Positions 29,940-41,119 of a stretch of DNA of 64,000 nt are shown one piece after another. Under the pieces are notes generated by a model. It was not told the origin of the DNA and did not search any database. It was given only the letters and a program-made list of their open reading frames with translations. Source of the stretch: Flammeovirgaceae bacterium (GTDB lineage: Bacteria; Bacteroidota; Bacteroidia; Cytophagales; Cyclobacteriaceae); the NCBI GenBank assembly GCA_016709845.1, contig JADJMA010000009.1:62001-126000 (forward strand), given 5' to 3'. Position 1 is the stretch's first letter, and the number at the start of each line of letters is the position of its first letter. The position numbers and the translations under genes are program-made.

Positions 29940-30276
29940 TCAAGGACTTAAAATCAGTTTTACAGCTCCCACCACAAGTTCGCCACCCTACATTGTGTGG
30001 TTCCTCAAAATCGTAGACGCCTAAAGAAATAAATCGTTTGTATTCCTTTTCAACATTCGCCACACCCCAATAGGTATGCACGCTATCTCCTTTTGCTTGC
30101 GTTGGGTTTTCATCAGGTATTAAACCTAACTCATACCCCGCTATGTTAAAGCCAACATAAAAGGACTCGTTAAAATAAGGCTCAGTTTCAAATGCCTTTG
30201 TGTACCAATCGGTAGCCGATTCCAAATCAGTCACTTTATAGATACAGGTTCGCAGTCCAAGAAAAGATGCTTTCAT
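29940..30276 (-). pseudogene. Glyoxalase/bleomycin-resistance-like (VOC) protein, damaged 3' end
   Basis: The start MKASFLGLRTCIYKVTDLESATDWYTKAFETEPYF is split here as LRTCIYKVTDLESATDWYTK and FNESFYVGFNIAGYELGL, both clear VOC-fold motifs, followed by HTYWGVANVEKEYKRFISLG. Near 29990 the expected GGELVVGAVK continues in another frame, and that frame stops at 29940. The original frame runs on to 29704 but with non-family sequence, so I treat 29940 as the likely end. The final metal-ligand strand of the VOC fold is not seen. Function not determinable; the family includes lactoylglutathione lyases and dioxygenases. Confidence 0.6.
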
Positions 30277-30392
30277 AAATACTATTTAATACGTTCCCTG
30301 ATTCCGATGATTTTCAAATCGATTCTTCACGATTCGCTTACGCGGGATGTTCATGTCATCCATACTTTCCAACCAAATTTGATGCAAAGAAT

Positions 30393-33300
30393 TTAGTTAG
30401 TCCAAACCGGCCCAACCCCGGCATCCCATAACTGCTTGTTAAATGCCGGCAGATCTTTGTCAAGTATTTGCTGTCCTCTGCTTTGCAATCCACTCCAGAT
30501 AGCATTCAGGTCTTTCAACCGATCCAACGTAGGGTTGGTTACTTTAGGAATATCGCTTTCCGTATGATTTAGCATGAACAAGTAATTGGCTGTAAATTTG
30601 TTCGGAAAATTTTCAACATCATCATACGCTTTTGATTTTCGCTGAATCATCTCCTCATCCCATTGCTTCATCAACTGTACCAGTGCCGCGCCATCCTTCT
30701 TTATAATCTTATACTTTTCATCTGCCGGTAAGCTCTTCAATAATCGATCAAGTTGTTCGCGCTTATTATCCATGGTGTTGATCATCGTATGCATTTTATT
30801 TACTTCGGCCTCCATGCCACTCATGGTTGTATGATATTCAAGGTAGGTTTTCGCATCGGTCGGGTATAGCGGATTAGGTAAAATCTCAAACTCTGTGGTA
30901 GCTACCTTCTCTCCAGCTTTTAAGGTTGCCGTGTATTTGCCAGGTGATGCCTTGTGCCCACGGTAACTGCTCTCCATATAAACATTAGGCACACCTTTCA
31001 TGGTTGGATACCGGAGATTCCAAACGAAACGATTAAGCCCTTTTGTTTTTGATAACGTGGGGTCTGCCGGAGGCGCACCATCATAACGTTTAGCGGTAGA
31101 GTCACGTTGCGAAGTGAACGAACGAACGAGGTTACCTTGCGCGTCTTTAATCTCGAGAGAAATATGCTCTTTTTCTTTAAGCTCTGGAAGTTGATAATAG
31201 ATCACAGCACCTGTGGCCGCGTTAACACCGCGGTAAGGATTCGATCCATCAAACTCAGGAGAGTTTCCATCTAATTCGCTATTACCATTCACAAGCATGG
31301 CTGGCTCAGGTTTGAATAAAGAAAAATCAGCACCATCATTTTTGTATTGACGCACTAACCCTAAGTCATCTAACACCCAAAAAGATCTACCGGATGTGGC
31401 CGCAATCAAATCACCTTTGTGAACCCGTAGATCGGTGATAGGTGTTATTGGCAAATTGAGTTGAAATGCAGACCAATCTTTACCCCCATTCCATGAAATG
31501 AATAGGCCTAACTCGGTACCGACAAATAACAAATCTTTGCGTACGTCATCCTCGCGCACCACGCGGGTAAAGGCATTGTTGGGAATACCCGTATTAATTT
31601 TTGTCCAGGACTTACCATAGTCGGTTGTTTTGTAAAGACCGGGAGTATGATCGTTAAACTTATAGCGGGTAGTAGCAATGTATGCTGTAGCCGCATCGTG
31701 TGGCGATACTTCAATGGCATTGATCAAACACTCTTGCAAGCCAGCCGGAGTAACATTTTGCCAACTCGCTCCATTATCACGGGTTACATATACATACCCA
31801 TCATCACTGCCTGTCCAGATTACTCCTTTTTCATGAGGCGATTCAATCACATAGCTAAAGGGTACCGTAATTCTCAGCACCTACCGCTTCGTTTGTGTAA
31901 GGGCCACCACCTTTTCCTTGCTTTGATTTTTCATTTCGCGTCAAGTCAGGCGATACTTCTTTCCAGGTAACACCCATGTCGGTAGTCTTTAATAAAAGTT
32001 GTGAGCCATGGTAAAATGCGTTGGGCTCATGCTTCGACCAGATGATCGGTGCATTCCAATTGTACCGGTACTTAATGTCTTTGGCATCCATGCCTAAATA
32101 TTGAATAGGTGCTGGCATAACGTTCGTTCCCGCATGGGCTTTTGTGTCAATCACTTCAATGGTTCCCTGATAACTGCCACCCATCACATAACGTGGGTCA
32201 TCAGGATTGAAAGCAAGGAAAGCACTTTCGCCACCGGCCGATGATGTCCAACTGGCCGTAGTAATTCCGCCACCCCCTAACTCACGACTTTTGATAACTA
32301 CTGAAGAGTTGTCTTGCTGACCTGCATAAATCTGATAAGGGAAGGTATTGTCTACATTAATTCTATAAAATTGTGCTGTTGGCATATTATCCTGCGTAGA
32401 CCACGTTTTACCATAGTTTACAGAAATACCTGCACCGCCATCATTAGAGATCACCATGTTTCTTGGATCATTCGGATTAATCCACAAGTCGTGAAAATCA
32501 CCATGGGTACCGGAAAGATTTTCCCAGGTTTTTCCTCCGTCTTCTGAGCGCAAGGCAGGTGCACTCATTACATAAATGGTATTATCATTTTTTGGATCTG
32601 TGAAAAGTTCAATGTAGTACCAGGCCCGTTGCAACAATCGATGATCGTTTGTAACCCGCGACCAGTTTTCACCTGCGTTATTGCTTACAAATAATCCACC
32701 CTTTTCTTTGTCCGAGTCGCTTTCAATTAATGCATAAACGCGTTCCGAATTTGAGCGGCAAACGGCTACAGCCATTTTACCCAATTCCGTTGGTAATCCC
32801 TTTTGGATTTTCTTCCACGTTTCACCGCCATCGGTAGATTTATACATGCCACTGGTTGGCCCACCACTAATAACTTTCCACGGCAAGCGGCCATACTCCG
32901 TCATGGCAGCATAAAGAATACGCGGATTATTCATATCCATCGATAATTCTACGCAGCCAGTTTTATCATCTACATAAAGTACCTTATTCCAGGTGGTGCC
33001 CCCATCGGTAGATTTAAATACGCCCCGATCGGTTGAGTGTTCATAAAGCGCACCCTGAGCGGCAACAAAAACTATATTGGGATCTTTTGGATGGATAGCA
33101 ATGCGGGCTATATGTTGTGTTAAATCAAGTCCAATTTTTTTCCAGGTTTTACCGGCATCAGTCGATTTATAAACGCCATCACCATGATGCGTCATAACGC
33201 CACGCACCGCGTGCTCGCCCATACCCACGTAAACCACATTTGGGTCACTTTCGGCAACAGCAACAGCACCTACTGATCCTGTCTTAAAAAATCCGTCAGA

Positions 33301-33579
33301 AATATTTTTCCAGCTTAAGCCCATGTCTTCCGTTTTCCAAAGACCGCCACCGGTAGTGCCCATGTAGTACGAGTTGATATCACCCACTACACCTGTGGAA
33401 GCTACAGAACGGCCACCCCGAAACGGGCCAATACTTCGCCACTTAACAGGACTGAAGTAGGAATTAAAATCAGCCGGGGAAGTAGCTGGTGTACTGGCTG
33501 CCTCCTTCTTGTTTTTCTGAGCGAAAACAGAAACTGAAATGACTAGAGCAAGGCCAAATAGAAAAATATTTTTTATCAT
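30393..33579 (-). CDS. Secreted BNR/sortilin-type beta-propeller protein (one frame break)
   Basis: Signal peptide NIFLFGLALVISVSVFAQ, then about 1040 residues. Many Asp-box/BNR repeats are visible (SxDGGxxWxx forms: STDAGKTWKKIG, STDGGTTWNKV, SEDGGKTWENL, TTDMGVTWKEVS, TRDNGASWQNV), each with PNxVYVG-like strands. This matches the family annotated as glycosyl hydrolase or VPS10/sortilin-like YVTN proteins of Bacteroidota. A C-terminal domain (LKEKEHISLEIKDAQGNLVRSF; GKYTATLKAGEKVATTEFEI) follows the propellers. The frame breaks near 31870 (ENYGT to PFSYVIESPHEKG) by one base. No catalytic residues can be named, so glycosidase activity is doubtful. Confidence 0.85.
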
Positions 33580-33641
33580 AAAACTTTAGATTAGCAGAGG
33601 GAAGATAAGTTCTTAATATGATTTCTGACAAAGATTCGTTA

Positions 33642-34852
33642 TCAAAGGAACTGAAATAGTTTAAATGGAGAATTGGTTGCCTGACTACTCAACAAAAAAT
33701 AACTGGTAGAAGCAGCGTAATTAGGTAAATGGTCATATGCTTTTTCTTCACCTCTTCAAAAAGCATTTTCCTTAATTCGGTGATATTCTCCTTTTTCTCC
33801 GCTGAAATAAATACAACATGATCAAAGCCATGTTCACGATAGTATCCCTTTAGTTCATCAAAAGAAATCGGGCCATCTTTTTGTTCAAGCAAGTCAATTT
33901 TATTTAAAACTAAAATGGTGGTAATTTCTCCTGCGCCCAATTCAGCCAGCGTGTTTTTTACGACCTCAATCTGGTTATCGTGAAAAGGATGGGCCACATC
34001 AACCACATGTAGCAGGATATCGGCCTCCCGAACTTCATCCAAGGTTGACTTAAACGATTCAATGAGATGGTGTGGCAGTTTTCGAATAAATCCTACCGTA
34101 TCGGAAAGTAAAAAAGGAATATCGCCAAGTACTACCTTTCGCACCGTGGCATCAACCGTGGCGAATAATTTATTTTCTGCCTTTACGGATGATTTTGAGA
34201 GCAGGTTCATTAGCGTAGACTTGCCTACGTTTGTATAACCAACCAAGGAAACACGAACCACACTATTTCGTGATTTGCGTTGGGTTTTACGTTGCTTATC
34301 AATTTTCTCTAACTCATCCTTTAGCAGGGAAATCCGGTAACGAATATTTCTACGGTCAGTCTCAATTTCACGTTCTCCCGAACCACCGCGGGTTCCGGTA
34401 CCCCCTCGTTGCCTTTCCAGGTGCGTCCACATTCCCGTAAGGCGGGGAAGCAGGTATTGATTCATAGCCAATTCCACCTGCGCCCGGGACTGGGCTGTTT
34501 GCGCTCGCATGGAAAAAATATCAAGAATCAGAAGGCTTCGGTCATAAACCCGGACTTTTTTATTTTCAGCGTCTTTGGTATTAAGTTCTTTCTCCAGATT
34601 TCTTAGTTGAGAAGGACTCAGATCGTCATCGAAGATTACATTTTCAATTTCATTAGCGACCACGTAGCCTTTGATCTCCTCCAGTTTACCTTTTCCTATA
34701 AAAGTCCGAACATCAGGTTGTTGCAGGCGTTGTACAAAACGTTGCGTCACTTGAATCGAGGCTGTTTCGGCCAGAAACTCCATTTCATCCAGGTGTTCAT
34801 TTGTTATCTCAGGATTTTTGTCAGCTAACGCAACTAAAACTGCTTTCGTCAT
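33642..34852 (-). CDS. hflX: GTPase HflX
   Basis: HflX N-terminal domain (VTQRFVQRLQQPDVRTFIGKGKLEEI, IFDDDLSPSQLRNLE), the linker with RAQVELAMNQYLLPRLTGMW and the Gly-rich GGTGTRGGSGEREIE, then a G domain: G1 GYTNVGKST, G3 DTVGFIRKLPH, G4 NKID, G5 SAEK. HflX binds 50S and 70S ribosomes and rescues stalled ribosomes in other bacteria. In the written frame the protein ends HMTIYLITLL at 33689. Adding one C (TACC to TACCC) gives TIYPNYAASTSYF, the expected end, with the stop at 33642. Stand-alone gene between the BNR protein and a divergent glycosyltransferase. Confidence 0.93.
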
Positions 34853-35043
34853 TCTTCTATCAACTTAAAAGTTTCAAAATTACCTTATTCCCTTCCAATG
34901 AATTAAGAAGCAGTTACTTTTTTCCAATTTCGAATAATACATGTAATAAGTTTGTAAGAATTTAACGAATTTTGAACCGGTAAATAGTGTAAACTTAAAC
35001 TAAAGTCTTAAAATCTGGTTTGTTTAACCAGATACGTTGGCCA

Positions 35044-36198
35044 ATGAGAGTAGCGATAGTATTGAACACATCCTGGAACATTTACAATTTCAGGATGAAT
35101 TTTGTTAAAAAACTTCTGGCCCAAGGCTATGAAGTCCACACCATAGCGCCACACGATAACTATACGGCTCTTTTAGTGGAAGCGGGTTGTATACATCACG
35201 ATGTAAAAATGGATAGCCGTGGGGCAAATCCAATTAAAGATTTGGCCCTTACCATTGAATTATGGAGCATCTACCGGAAGGTTAAGCCCGATATAATTCT
35301 TCACTATACGATTAAGCCGAATGTGTATGGCACGTTTGCGGCCAGCATTCTAAAAATTCCTACAATTAATAATGTGTGTGGTTTAGGTACTGTATTCTTA
35401 AAAAGGAATGTGGTTTCTGCCATCGCTATGTTTCTCTATAAAATTGCCTTTCGATTTCCCAAAAAAGTTTTTTTTCAGAACCCAGACGATCTGGCACTAT
35501 TTCTAAACAATGACTTAGTTCCGGCAAAATCTGCGGATCTGCTCCCTGGCTCCGGCATTGACTTAAAGAAATTTCAGCCATCTCAATTTAAAAGAAATGA
35601 ATCGTTTACTTTTTTATTGATTTCGAGGCTGATTACTGACAAAGGGATAATGGAGTACATAGAGGCGGTAAATAAGCTTAAAAGCAAGGGGGTGTCGGCC
35701 CGCTTTCAATTGTTGGGTGCAAAAGATCCTGAACATAAACGCGGAATTCAGTTGCCTGTTATTGATGAGTGGATCAAATCAAACGCTATCGAATATTTAG
35801 GTACCACGGATGATGTGCGTAAGTTTATTAACGAGGCCGATTGCATTGTGCTCCCTTCTTACCGCGAAGGAACTCCACGCACGTTGTTGGAAGCGGCAAG
35901 TTCAGCAAAACCCATTGTAGCTACCGATGTGCCCGGCTGCCATCATGTAGTGGAAAACAATTACAATGGCTTACTGTGCAAACTTAAAAATGCAGACGAT
36001 CTCGCTTCGAAAATGGAGCAGATGCTAGCCCTGGATGAAGCAACCCTTAAACGGTTTGGAGAAAATGGAAGGCGAAAGATCGAATTTGAATTTGATGAAG
36101 AACTGGTTATAACCAAATATCTGCATGAGATTGCCAGCCTTAAAGTTGTCAGTCCAATCCAAACCTCCAAAGATTGCCTCGCATCCGCGAATTATTGA
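35044..36198 (+). CDS. Glycosyltransferase family 4 protein
   Basis: I choose the ATG at 35044 (MRVAIVLNTSWNIYNFR). 384 residues with a GT-B fold: the N-terminal Rossmann domain has AQGYEVHTIAPHDNY and PDIILHYTIKPNVYG; the C-terminal GT4 domain has FLLISRLITDKGIMEYIEA, NEADCIVLPSYREGTPRTLLEA with the E-x7-E motif, and VATDVPGCHHVV. It resembles enzymes adding N-acetylgalactosamine or similar sugars to lipid-linked intermediates during polysaccharide synthesis; donor and acceptor are not deducible. It is followed after 38 bp by the polysaccharide export gene, so it is probably the first visible gene of an exopolysaccharide operon. Confidence 0.92.
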   Translation: MRVAIVLNTSWNIYNFRMNFVKKLLAQGYEVHTIAPHDNYTALLVEAGCIHHDVKMDSRGANPIKDLALTIELWSIYRKVKPDIILHYTIKPNVYGTFAASILKIPTINNVCGLGTVFLKRNVVSAIAMFLYKIAFRFPKKVFFQNPDDLALFLNNDLVPAKSADLLPGSGIDLKKFQPSQFKRNESFTFLLISRLITDKGIMEYIEAVNKLKSKGVSARFQLLGAKDPEHKRGIQLPVIDEWIKSNAIEYLGTTDDVRKFINEADCIVLPSYREGTPRTLLEAASSAKPIVATDVPGCHHVVENNYNGLLCKLKNADDLASKMEQMLALDEATLKRFGENGRRKIEFEFDEELVITKYLHEIASLKVVSPIQTSKDCLASANY

Positions 36199-36236
36199 TA
36201 AAATCAGTAATTTCACCCTATTAAATATTCTGGTTT

Positions 36237-36987
36237 GTGCGTACCCTATTTATAATTTCCCTTCTTTTCATGATGTCGTGTGCTTCTTATAAGCAAAACA
36301 TTATGTTTAAATCAACCGATGAAGTAGGAACTGAGCGTATAAACAAGGAGGTCAATTCGGTTGAAAAAAATTACCAAATCCAAAAGAATGATTTATTGGG
36401 TTTAGACGTGTATTCAAACAAGGGCGAGCGGTTGATTGATCCTAATCCAGAGCTCAGTCAAAAGAATGGAACAATACAAGGAAGATGAGGAAGACGAACC
36501 GGTTTATCTGGTCGATCTGAAGGGTACAGTTCGCTTCCCAATGGTAGGTGAAATTAATCTTGAAAATTTTACTTTACGGCAGGCCGAAGAAATTTTACAA
36601 AATGAGTATGCTAAATTTTTTAAGGAGCCTTACGTTCAACTCACCTATAAAAACAAACGAGTGATTTTACTCGGTGCCTTGGGAGGACATGTGATACCCC
36701 TTGAAAATGAAAACATGGATTTATTGGAAGTTTTGGCTTTAGGCAAAGGACTTACCAATGAGTCGAAGGCACAAAACATTCGCCTCATCAGGGGTGAGCG
36801 TGTATTTGAAATTGATCTAAGTACCATTCAGGGTTTCAGAGATGGAAATGTAATTATGGAACCTGGTGATGTAATTTATGTAGAACCTGTTCGGAGGCCT
36901 GTTAGTGAGGCTTTGCGTGATTATTCAGGCGCACTTAGTTTACTAATTAGTTTAACCACCTTACTGCTAGTTCTTCAAAGCTATTGA
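36237..36987 (+). CDS. wza-like: Polysaccharide export outer-membrane protein (Wza/BexD-like), frameshifted
   Basis: GTG start at 36237. Lipoprotein signal FIISLLFMMSCAS, then YQIQKNDLLGLDVYSN of the Poly_export domain. Near 36460 one extra base in an A run breaks the frame; the new frame gives DEPVYLVDLKGTVRFPMVGE, LTLRQAEEI-type motif, SLBB domain (VILLGALGGHVIPLENENMDLLEVLALGKGL) and GDVIYVEP. A C-terminal membrane segment (SLLISLTTLLLVLQSY) ends the protein, as in Bacteroidota Wza homologues. It would form the outer-membrane channel for the polysaccharide. Its stop overlaps the region of the Wzc start, so the genes are coupled. Confidence 0.87.
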
Positions 36988-37001
36988 TTGGCATTAAATC
37001 C

Positions 37002-39320
37002 ATGGATATTAAGTCCCCAAATACTACCGAATCCATTGATGTTGAAAAGCTATCAGCCGTTTTCAGAAAAAATCTGTTGTGGTTCATTATTATCTTTTTT
37101 GCTACCAACCTCAGCGCTTATCTCTTTATTCGATACACAAAAGATTTATTTGAATCCGAATCAGAACTTAAGCTAGATATCAAACGCGATGCCACGGAGT
37201 TGGGAATTAAACCGATGATTGAAGATCAAAATCTGAATATCGTTTCGGGTGAGATCGAGCAAATTAAGTCTAAACTATTCTTTAGTAAACTTATCGACTC
37301 GCTGGATTTATCGGTTAGTTATTATAGCGTTGGCAAGGTATTGAAGGACGAGATGTACAAGCGATCAACCTTTAGGGTTGCGTTATCCTTTATCAATAAA
37401 GTTCATTACGACACACCCATTTACTTTGATTTCGTGAATAAAGACCAATACTCCATCCTCATTGACAATCCGAAGAAAACGAAGGTTACCGGTACATTTG
37501 GTGTTCCGCTTGAAGTCGATGGAACCGTGTTAACTATTGTAAAAACAAAACACTTTGTTGAAAACGATGGCAATGATTATTATTTTGTAATAAACAGCAA
37601 GGCAAGCCTTATCGAATATATTTCTAAAAACATTCAGGTAGATCCGCTTAATTTCAATGCCAACACAATTCGAATTTCATTTCAGGATTATAATGCGTTA
37701 AAAGCACACGAAATTGTAAATAAGATTGACTCCCTCTATATCACGTATAGCAATCAACAAAAAAATCTAGCTAATAAACAAAAGATCGATTGGTTAAATA
37801 ATGAACTAGCCCAGGTGGAAACCCGCATGGGGGGCTTTGAAGATTATTTCGAAAATTTCACCTTAAAAAACAAGAGCAGTGACTTAACACTTGATTTAAA
37901 AAGAACAATTGTTGCTATTAACAAAGTAGACTCGCAACGGTACGAGCTCAACAAGAAAGTTATTGAAATAAATTCTCTGTTAGAGGAAATTCAGTCGGGT
38001 AAAATAGCAACGGCCAATCAACATTATAAATTTTTACCCGAATACGTCAATAAGAGAATGGAAGATCTTAGTAAGATAACGCATGAGCGTGATCAACTCA
38101 GTCTCGCCTATAACGAAAATACGTTTGCCTTTCAGGCAGAAGGAGCAAGAATTAAAAACTGTGCAAGACTTGCTGTTCAATCAATTATTAGAAATAAAAA
38201 AAGAATGGCTTACCTCATTAGCCGAATTGAGCAAAAGGAAAGATCAATCGAGAAAGAATTTGCAGGAATGCCGGATAAGAATACGCAGTTCACAAAAAAT
38301 CAAAGATATTATAAACTCTACGAAGAGTTTTACTTATCGATGATGCAATCCAAAGGCCGAATTTGAAATAGCGCAGGCCGGTAGTATCCCCGATTTTAAA
38401 ATACTGTCTTCAGCCACACTCCCGATTGAGCCCATCTCCCCCAAGCGATATTTGATTCTCGGCATTGGATTCGTGGCAGGGATTGTACTAAATTTTTTTC
38501 TACTCGGAATTTTATATGTTCTCAATAATAAAATAACAAGTGCCAAAGAGTTAGAAACAGGAACACAAATCCCGCTATTGGGTATGATTCCCGTTTCCCG
38601 TCATTCCGCAGAATCGTTGTTTCATGTTATCGATAATCCTAAATCTATAGTTAGCGAAGCCATACGAACACTTCGAACCAATTTGGAATTCTTCAATACC
38701 GGCACTAAGAGCAAGGTGATAACGATCACATCAACGATATCGGTGAAGGAAAATCTTTCCTGGCTATGAATCTGGGTGGTGTATTGGCTATGTCGCGCAA
38801 AAAGGTAGTGCTTATCGATTTGGATATGCGTAAGCCCAAAAATGAAAAATATCCAGCCGGCAATGATTTAAGCAAAGGCATGAGCACGATTCTGATTAAA
38901 AAGAATACCTGGACAGAATGTGTGACCAAAACCTCACTAGAGAATTTTGATTTCATCCCCTCCGGGCCCCATCCCCCTAATCCTTCAGAGTTATTGCTCA
39001 ATGGTGAATTTACCGATGTTATTGAAGAGTTAAAGAAAGTTTATGACTTTGTAGTTATTGACACGCCACCCGTAGGTTTAGTAACGGATGGCATCATGGC
39101 CATGAAGCGATCCGATCTATCGATTTATGTATTTCGCGCTAACTACTCGAAGAGAGCATTCATGGATAACTTACACCGGGTAATTACCATTAATAAGTTA
39201 GTCCATGTTTCCACCGTACTCAACGCACTGCCTGTAAATGATCATTATTATGGGTATGGTTATTATGAAGATCGTACAGGGACAAAACAAAATTGGAAAA
39301 ATCTACTACGCATCCGGTGA
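37002..39320 (+). CDS. wzc-like: Wzc-like chain-length determinant / BY-type tyrosine kinase, frameshifted
   Basis: ATG at 37002 is preferred; a TTG at 36984 overlaps the wza stop. TM1 (FIIIFFATNLSAYLFI), a long periplasmic Wzz domain with coiled coil, TM2 (LILGIGFVAGIVLNFFLLGI), then a cytoplasmic kinase: SEAIRTLRTNLEF, Walker A GEGKS, Walker A-prime VVLIDLDMRKPK, Walker B VVIDTPPVG, and a Tyr-rich tail (HYYGYGYYED). Two frame breaks: an extra G near 38352 (SKAEFEIAQ restored) and a lost G near 38735, inside Walker A. The enzyme autophosphorylates on the Tyr tail and controls polymer export together with Wza and CpsB. Confidence 0.9.
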
Positions 39321-40036
39321 TTTCTTTCTTTCGATCTAAAAGCAAATTTCATAACCCATTGACCACCGATATGCATTCGCATTTATTGGCTGCGCTCGAT
39401 GATGGGGTAAGAAATCACGAAGAAGCCATTGAACTCGTGCATCGGTTCTATTCGTTAGGATATCGAAAACTTATTACCACCCCACATATTAATAGTGATT
39501 ATTACCGTAACGAACCGAACACCATACAGCAAACTTTGCAAGAATTAAAAGACCTTATTGCAAAAGAAAATATTCCCATTTCCATAGAAGCTGCTGCCGA
39601 ATATTATCTGGACGAAGAATTGATGAGAAAGGTTGAAGCGCGCGAGCCACTCTTAACATTTGGGCAATCGCATGTGCTTTTTGAAACCAACTTTTTGAAC
39701 GAGCCTTATCAGCTGCAGGATTTTATTTTTCAGGTAATTACGCAAGGATACAAACCTATTCTGGCTCATCCCGAGCGCTATGGGTATATGACCATGGAAA
39801 AAGCAGAGGAGCTACGCGATCGTGGCGCTTTACTTCAAATAAATATTCCTTCCATTTTAGGTTTTACTCCAGGCCTGTTCAGCGGCTTGCCATTAAATTA
39901 ATCGAACAAGGCTGGGTAGATCTTCTAAGGAAGTGACTGCCACAACCAACATTATATGGGAATGTTAGAAGCTGCACCCCGTGATCGGAATTTCAGAAAA
40001 GCCGTAGCTTTACCATTACTAAACAACTCGCTTTAA
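39293..40036 (+). CDS. cpsB-like: CpsB/YwqE-type tyrosine-protein phosphatase (PHP fold), frameshifted
   Basis: Starts inside the last 28 bp of wzc. PHP-domain metal ligands are visible: TDMHSHLLAALDDG, TTPHINSDYY, PILAHPERYG. The frame breaks at a T4 run near 39855; one more T gives LGFYSRPVQRLAIKLIEQGWVDLL. A second break, an extra A near 39936, leads to GSDCHNQHYMGML and the end ALPLLNNSL. With both repaired the protein is about 247 residues, normal for the family. It removes phosphate from the Wzc tyrosine tail, giving the kinase/phosphatase cycle of capsule export. Confidence 0.88.
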
Positions 40037-40040
40037 TCTA

Positions 40041-41024
40041 ATGATTGCTATTACCGGTGCCAACGGACTTTTAGGAAGCTATATACTACGCAAGTTTGTA
40101 AGTGAAAAAATTCCGGTTGTCGCTCTTCATAGAAAAGACAGTGATCGATCATCACTTACTGACCTAACTGGTGTTGTATGGCGCGAAGGTGATATCCTAA
40201 ATCCAGCAGCACTCCGAGAAGCCTTTGAAGGCGCTACAACTGTTATTCACACCGCTGCGCAAGTTTCCTTTAATCCCAGAATGAAGAAAACAATCATGGA
40301 GGTAAATGTGGAGGGCACAAAAAATGTGGTGAATACCTGCTTGTCGCAAAACATCCCTCGATTAATCCACATAAGTTCTGTGGCGGCACTTGGAAGAAAA
40401 AAAGGAATAAGTGAAATAGATGAAACAGCCCGGTGGATTGAAAGCGATCTGAACTCTGATTACGCAAAATCAAAATACCTGAGTGAACTGGAAGCCTGGC
40501 GAGGTGCGGAGGAAGGCCTTAAAGTTTCCGTCATCAACCCCTCCCTTATTCTTGCCCCCACTGATTGGTCTAAGAGCAGTGCCCAACTATTTCAATATGT
40601 TTGGAAAGAAAGGCGATTCTATTCCGAGACTAAAATAAATTATGTGGATGTACGGGATGTAGCCGAAATGGTATGGCAGGTTTATTCAAGAAATAGTAGT
40701 GGCGAAAAATTTATTGCCAGTGCCGGTACCCTTTCGATCAAATCATTATTCGATCAAGTCGCACAACGCTTTAATAAAAAAGGGCCCACCATTAAACTAA
40801 ATCGATCTATTGTTACGCTGGCGGCCATACTGGAAGAACTGCGGTGCCGCTTAACGGGTAGTGTTCCTATGATTACCCGGCAGTCTACAAAAGCCGCCAA
40901 AGAAAGCTTTTATTTTAAAAATGATAAAGCAGTGAACGAATTGAAGATTTCGTTCAGAAACCTATCAGAAACACTCGATTGGTGTTGCGAACACTACCTA
41001 CGCACTTATAGCACAAACAAATAA
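40041..41024 (+). CDS. NAD-dependent epimerase/reductase, extended SDR family
   Basis: 327 residues. The Rossmann motif is at the N terminus (IAITGANGLLGSYI), then VIHTAAQVSFNPR, the conserved Ser (HISSVAALG) and the YxxxK pair (YAKSKYLSE, about residue 145). It resembles dihydroflavonol-4-reductase-like and nucleoside-diphosphate-sugar epimerase members. It begins 4 bp after cpsB, so it may belong to the polysaccharide operon, perhaps modifying a sugar nucleotide, but similar genes also occur in housekeeping contexts. The substrate cannot be named. Confidence 0.85.
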   Translation: MIAITGANGLLGSYILRKFVSEKIPVVALHRKDSDRSSLTDLTGVVWREGDILNPAALREAFEGATTVIHTAAQVSFNPRMKKTIMEVNVEGTKNVVNTCLSQNIPRLIHISSVAALGRKKGISEIDETARWIESDLNSDYAKSKYLSELEAWRGAEEGLKVSVINPSLILAPTDWSKSSAQLFQYVWKERRFYSETKINYVDVRDVAEMVWQVYSRNSSGEKFIASAGTLSIKSLFDQVAQRFNKKGPTIKLNRSIVTLAAILEELRCRLTGSVPMITRQSTKAAKESFYFKNDKAVNELKISFRNLSETLDWCCEHYLRTYSTNK

Positions 41025-41119
41025 AAAGAACAAGGTTGCCCTAGGATAATTACCTGCGAAATTTGCATTAAGAATTTTAGGAAAGGCAATTTTGCCTATC
41101 TTAGGAAAACCTTTAGCTG

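Noticed and set aside
29704..29940. C-terminal extension of the glyoxalase-like protein
   Set aside because: This part of the open frame shows no family motif and overlaps the start of the peptidase E-like gene; it is most likely out-of-frame read-through.
41084..41097. AGGCAATTTTGCCT palindrome as an operator for the TPR gene
   Set aside because: Short, AT-centred, and no regulator gene adjacent; too weak to call.
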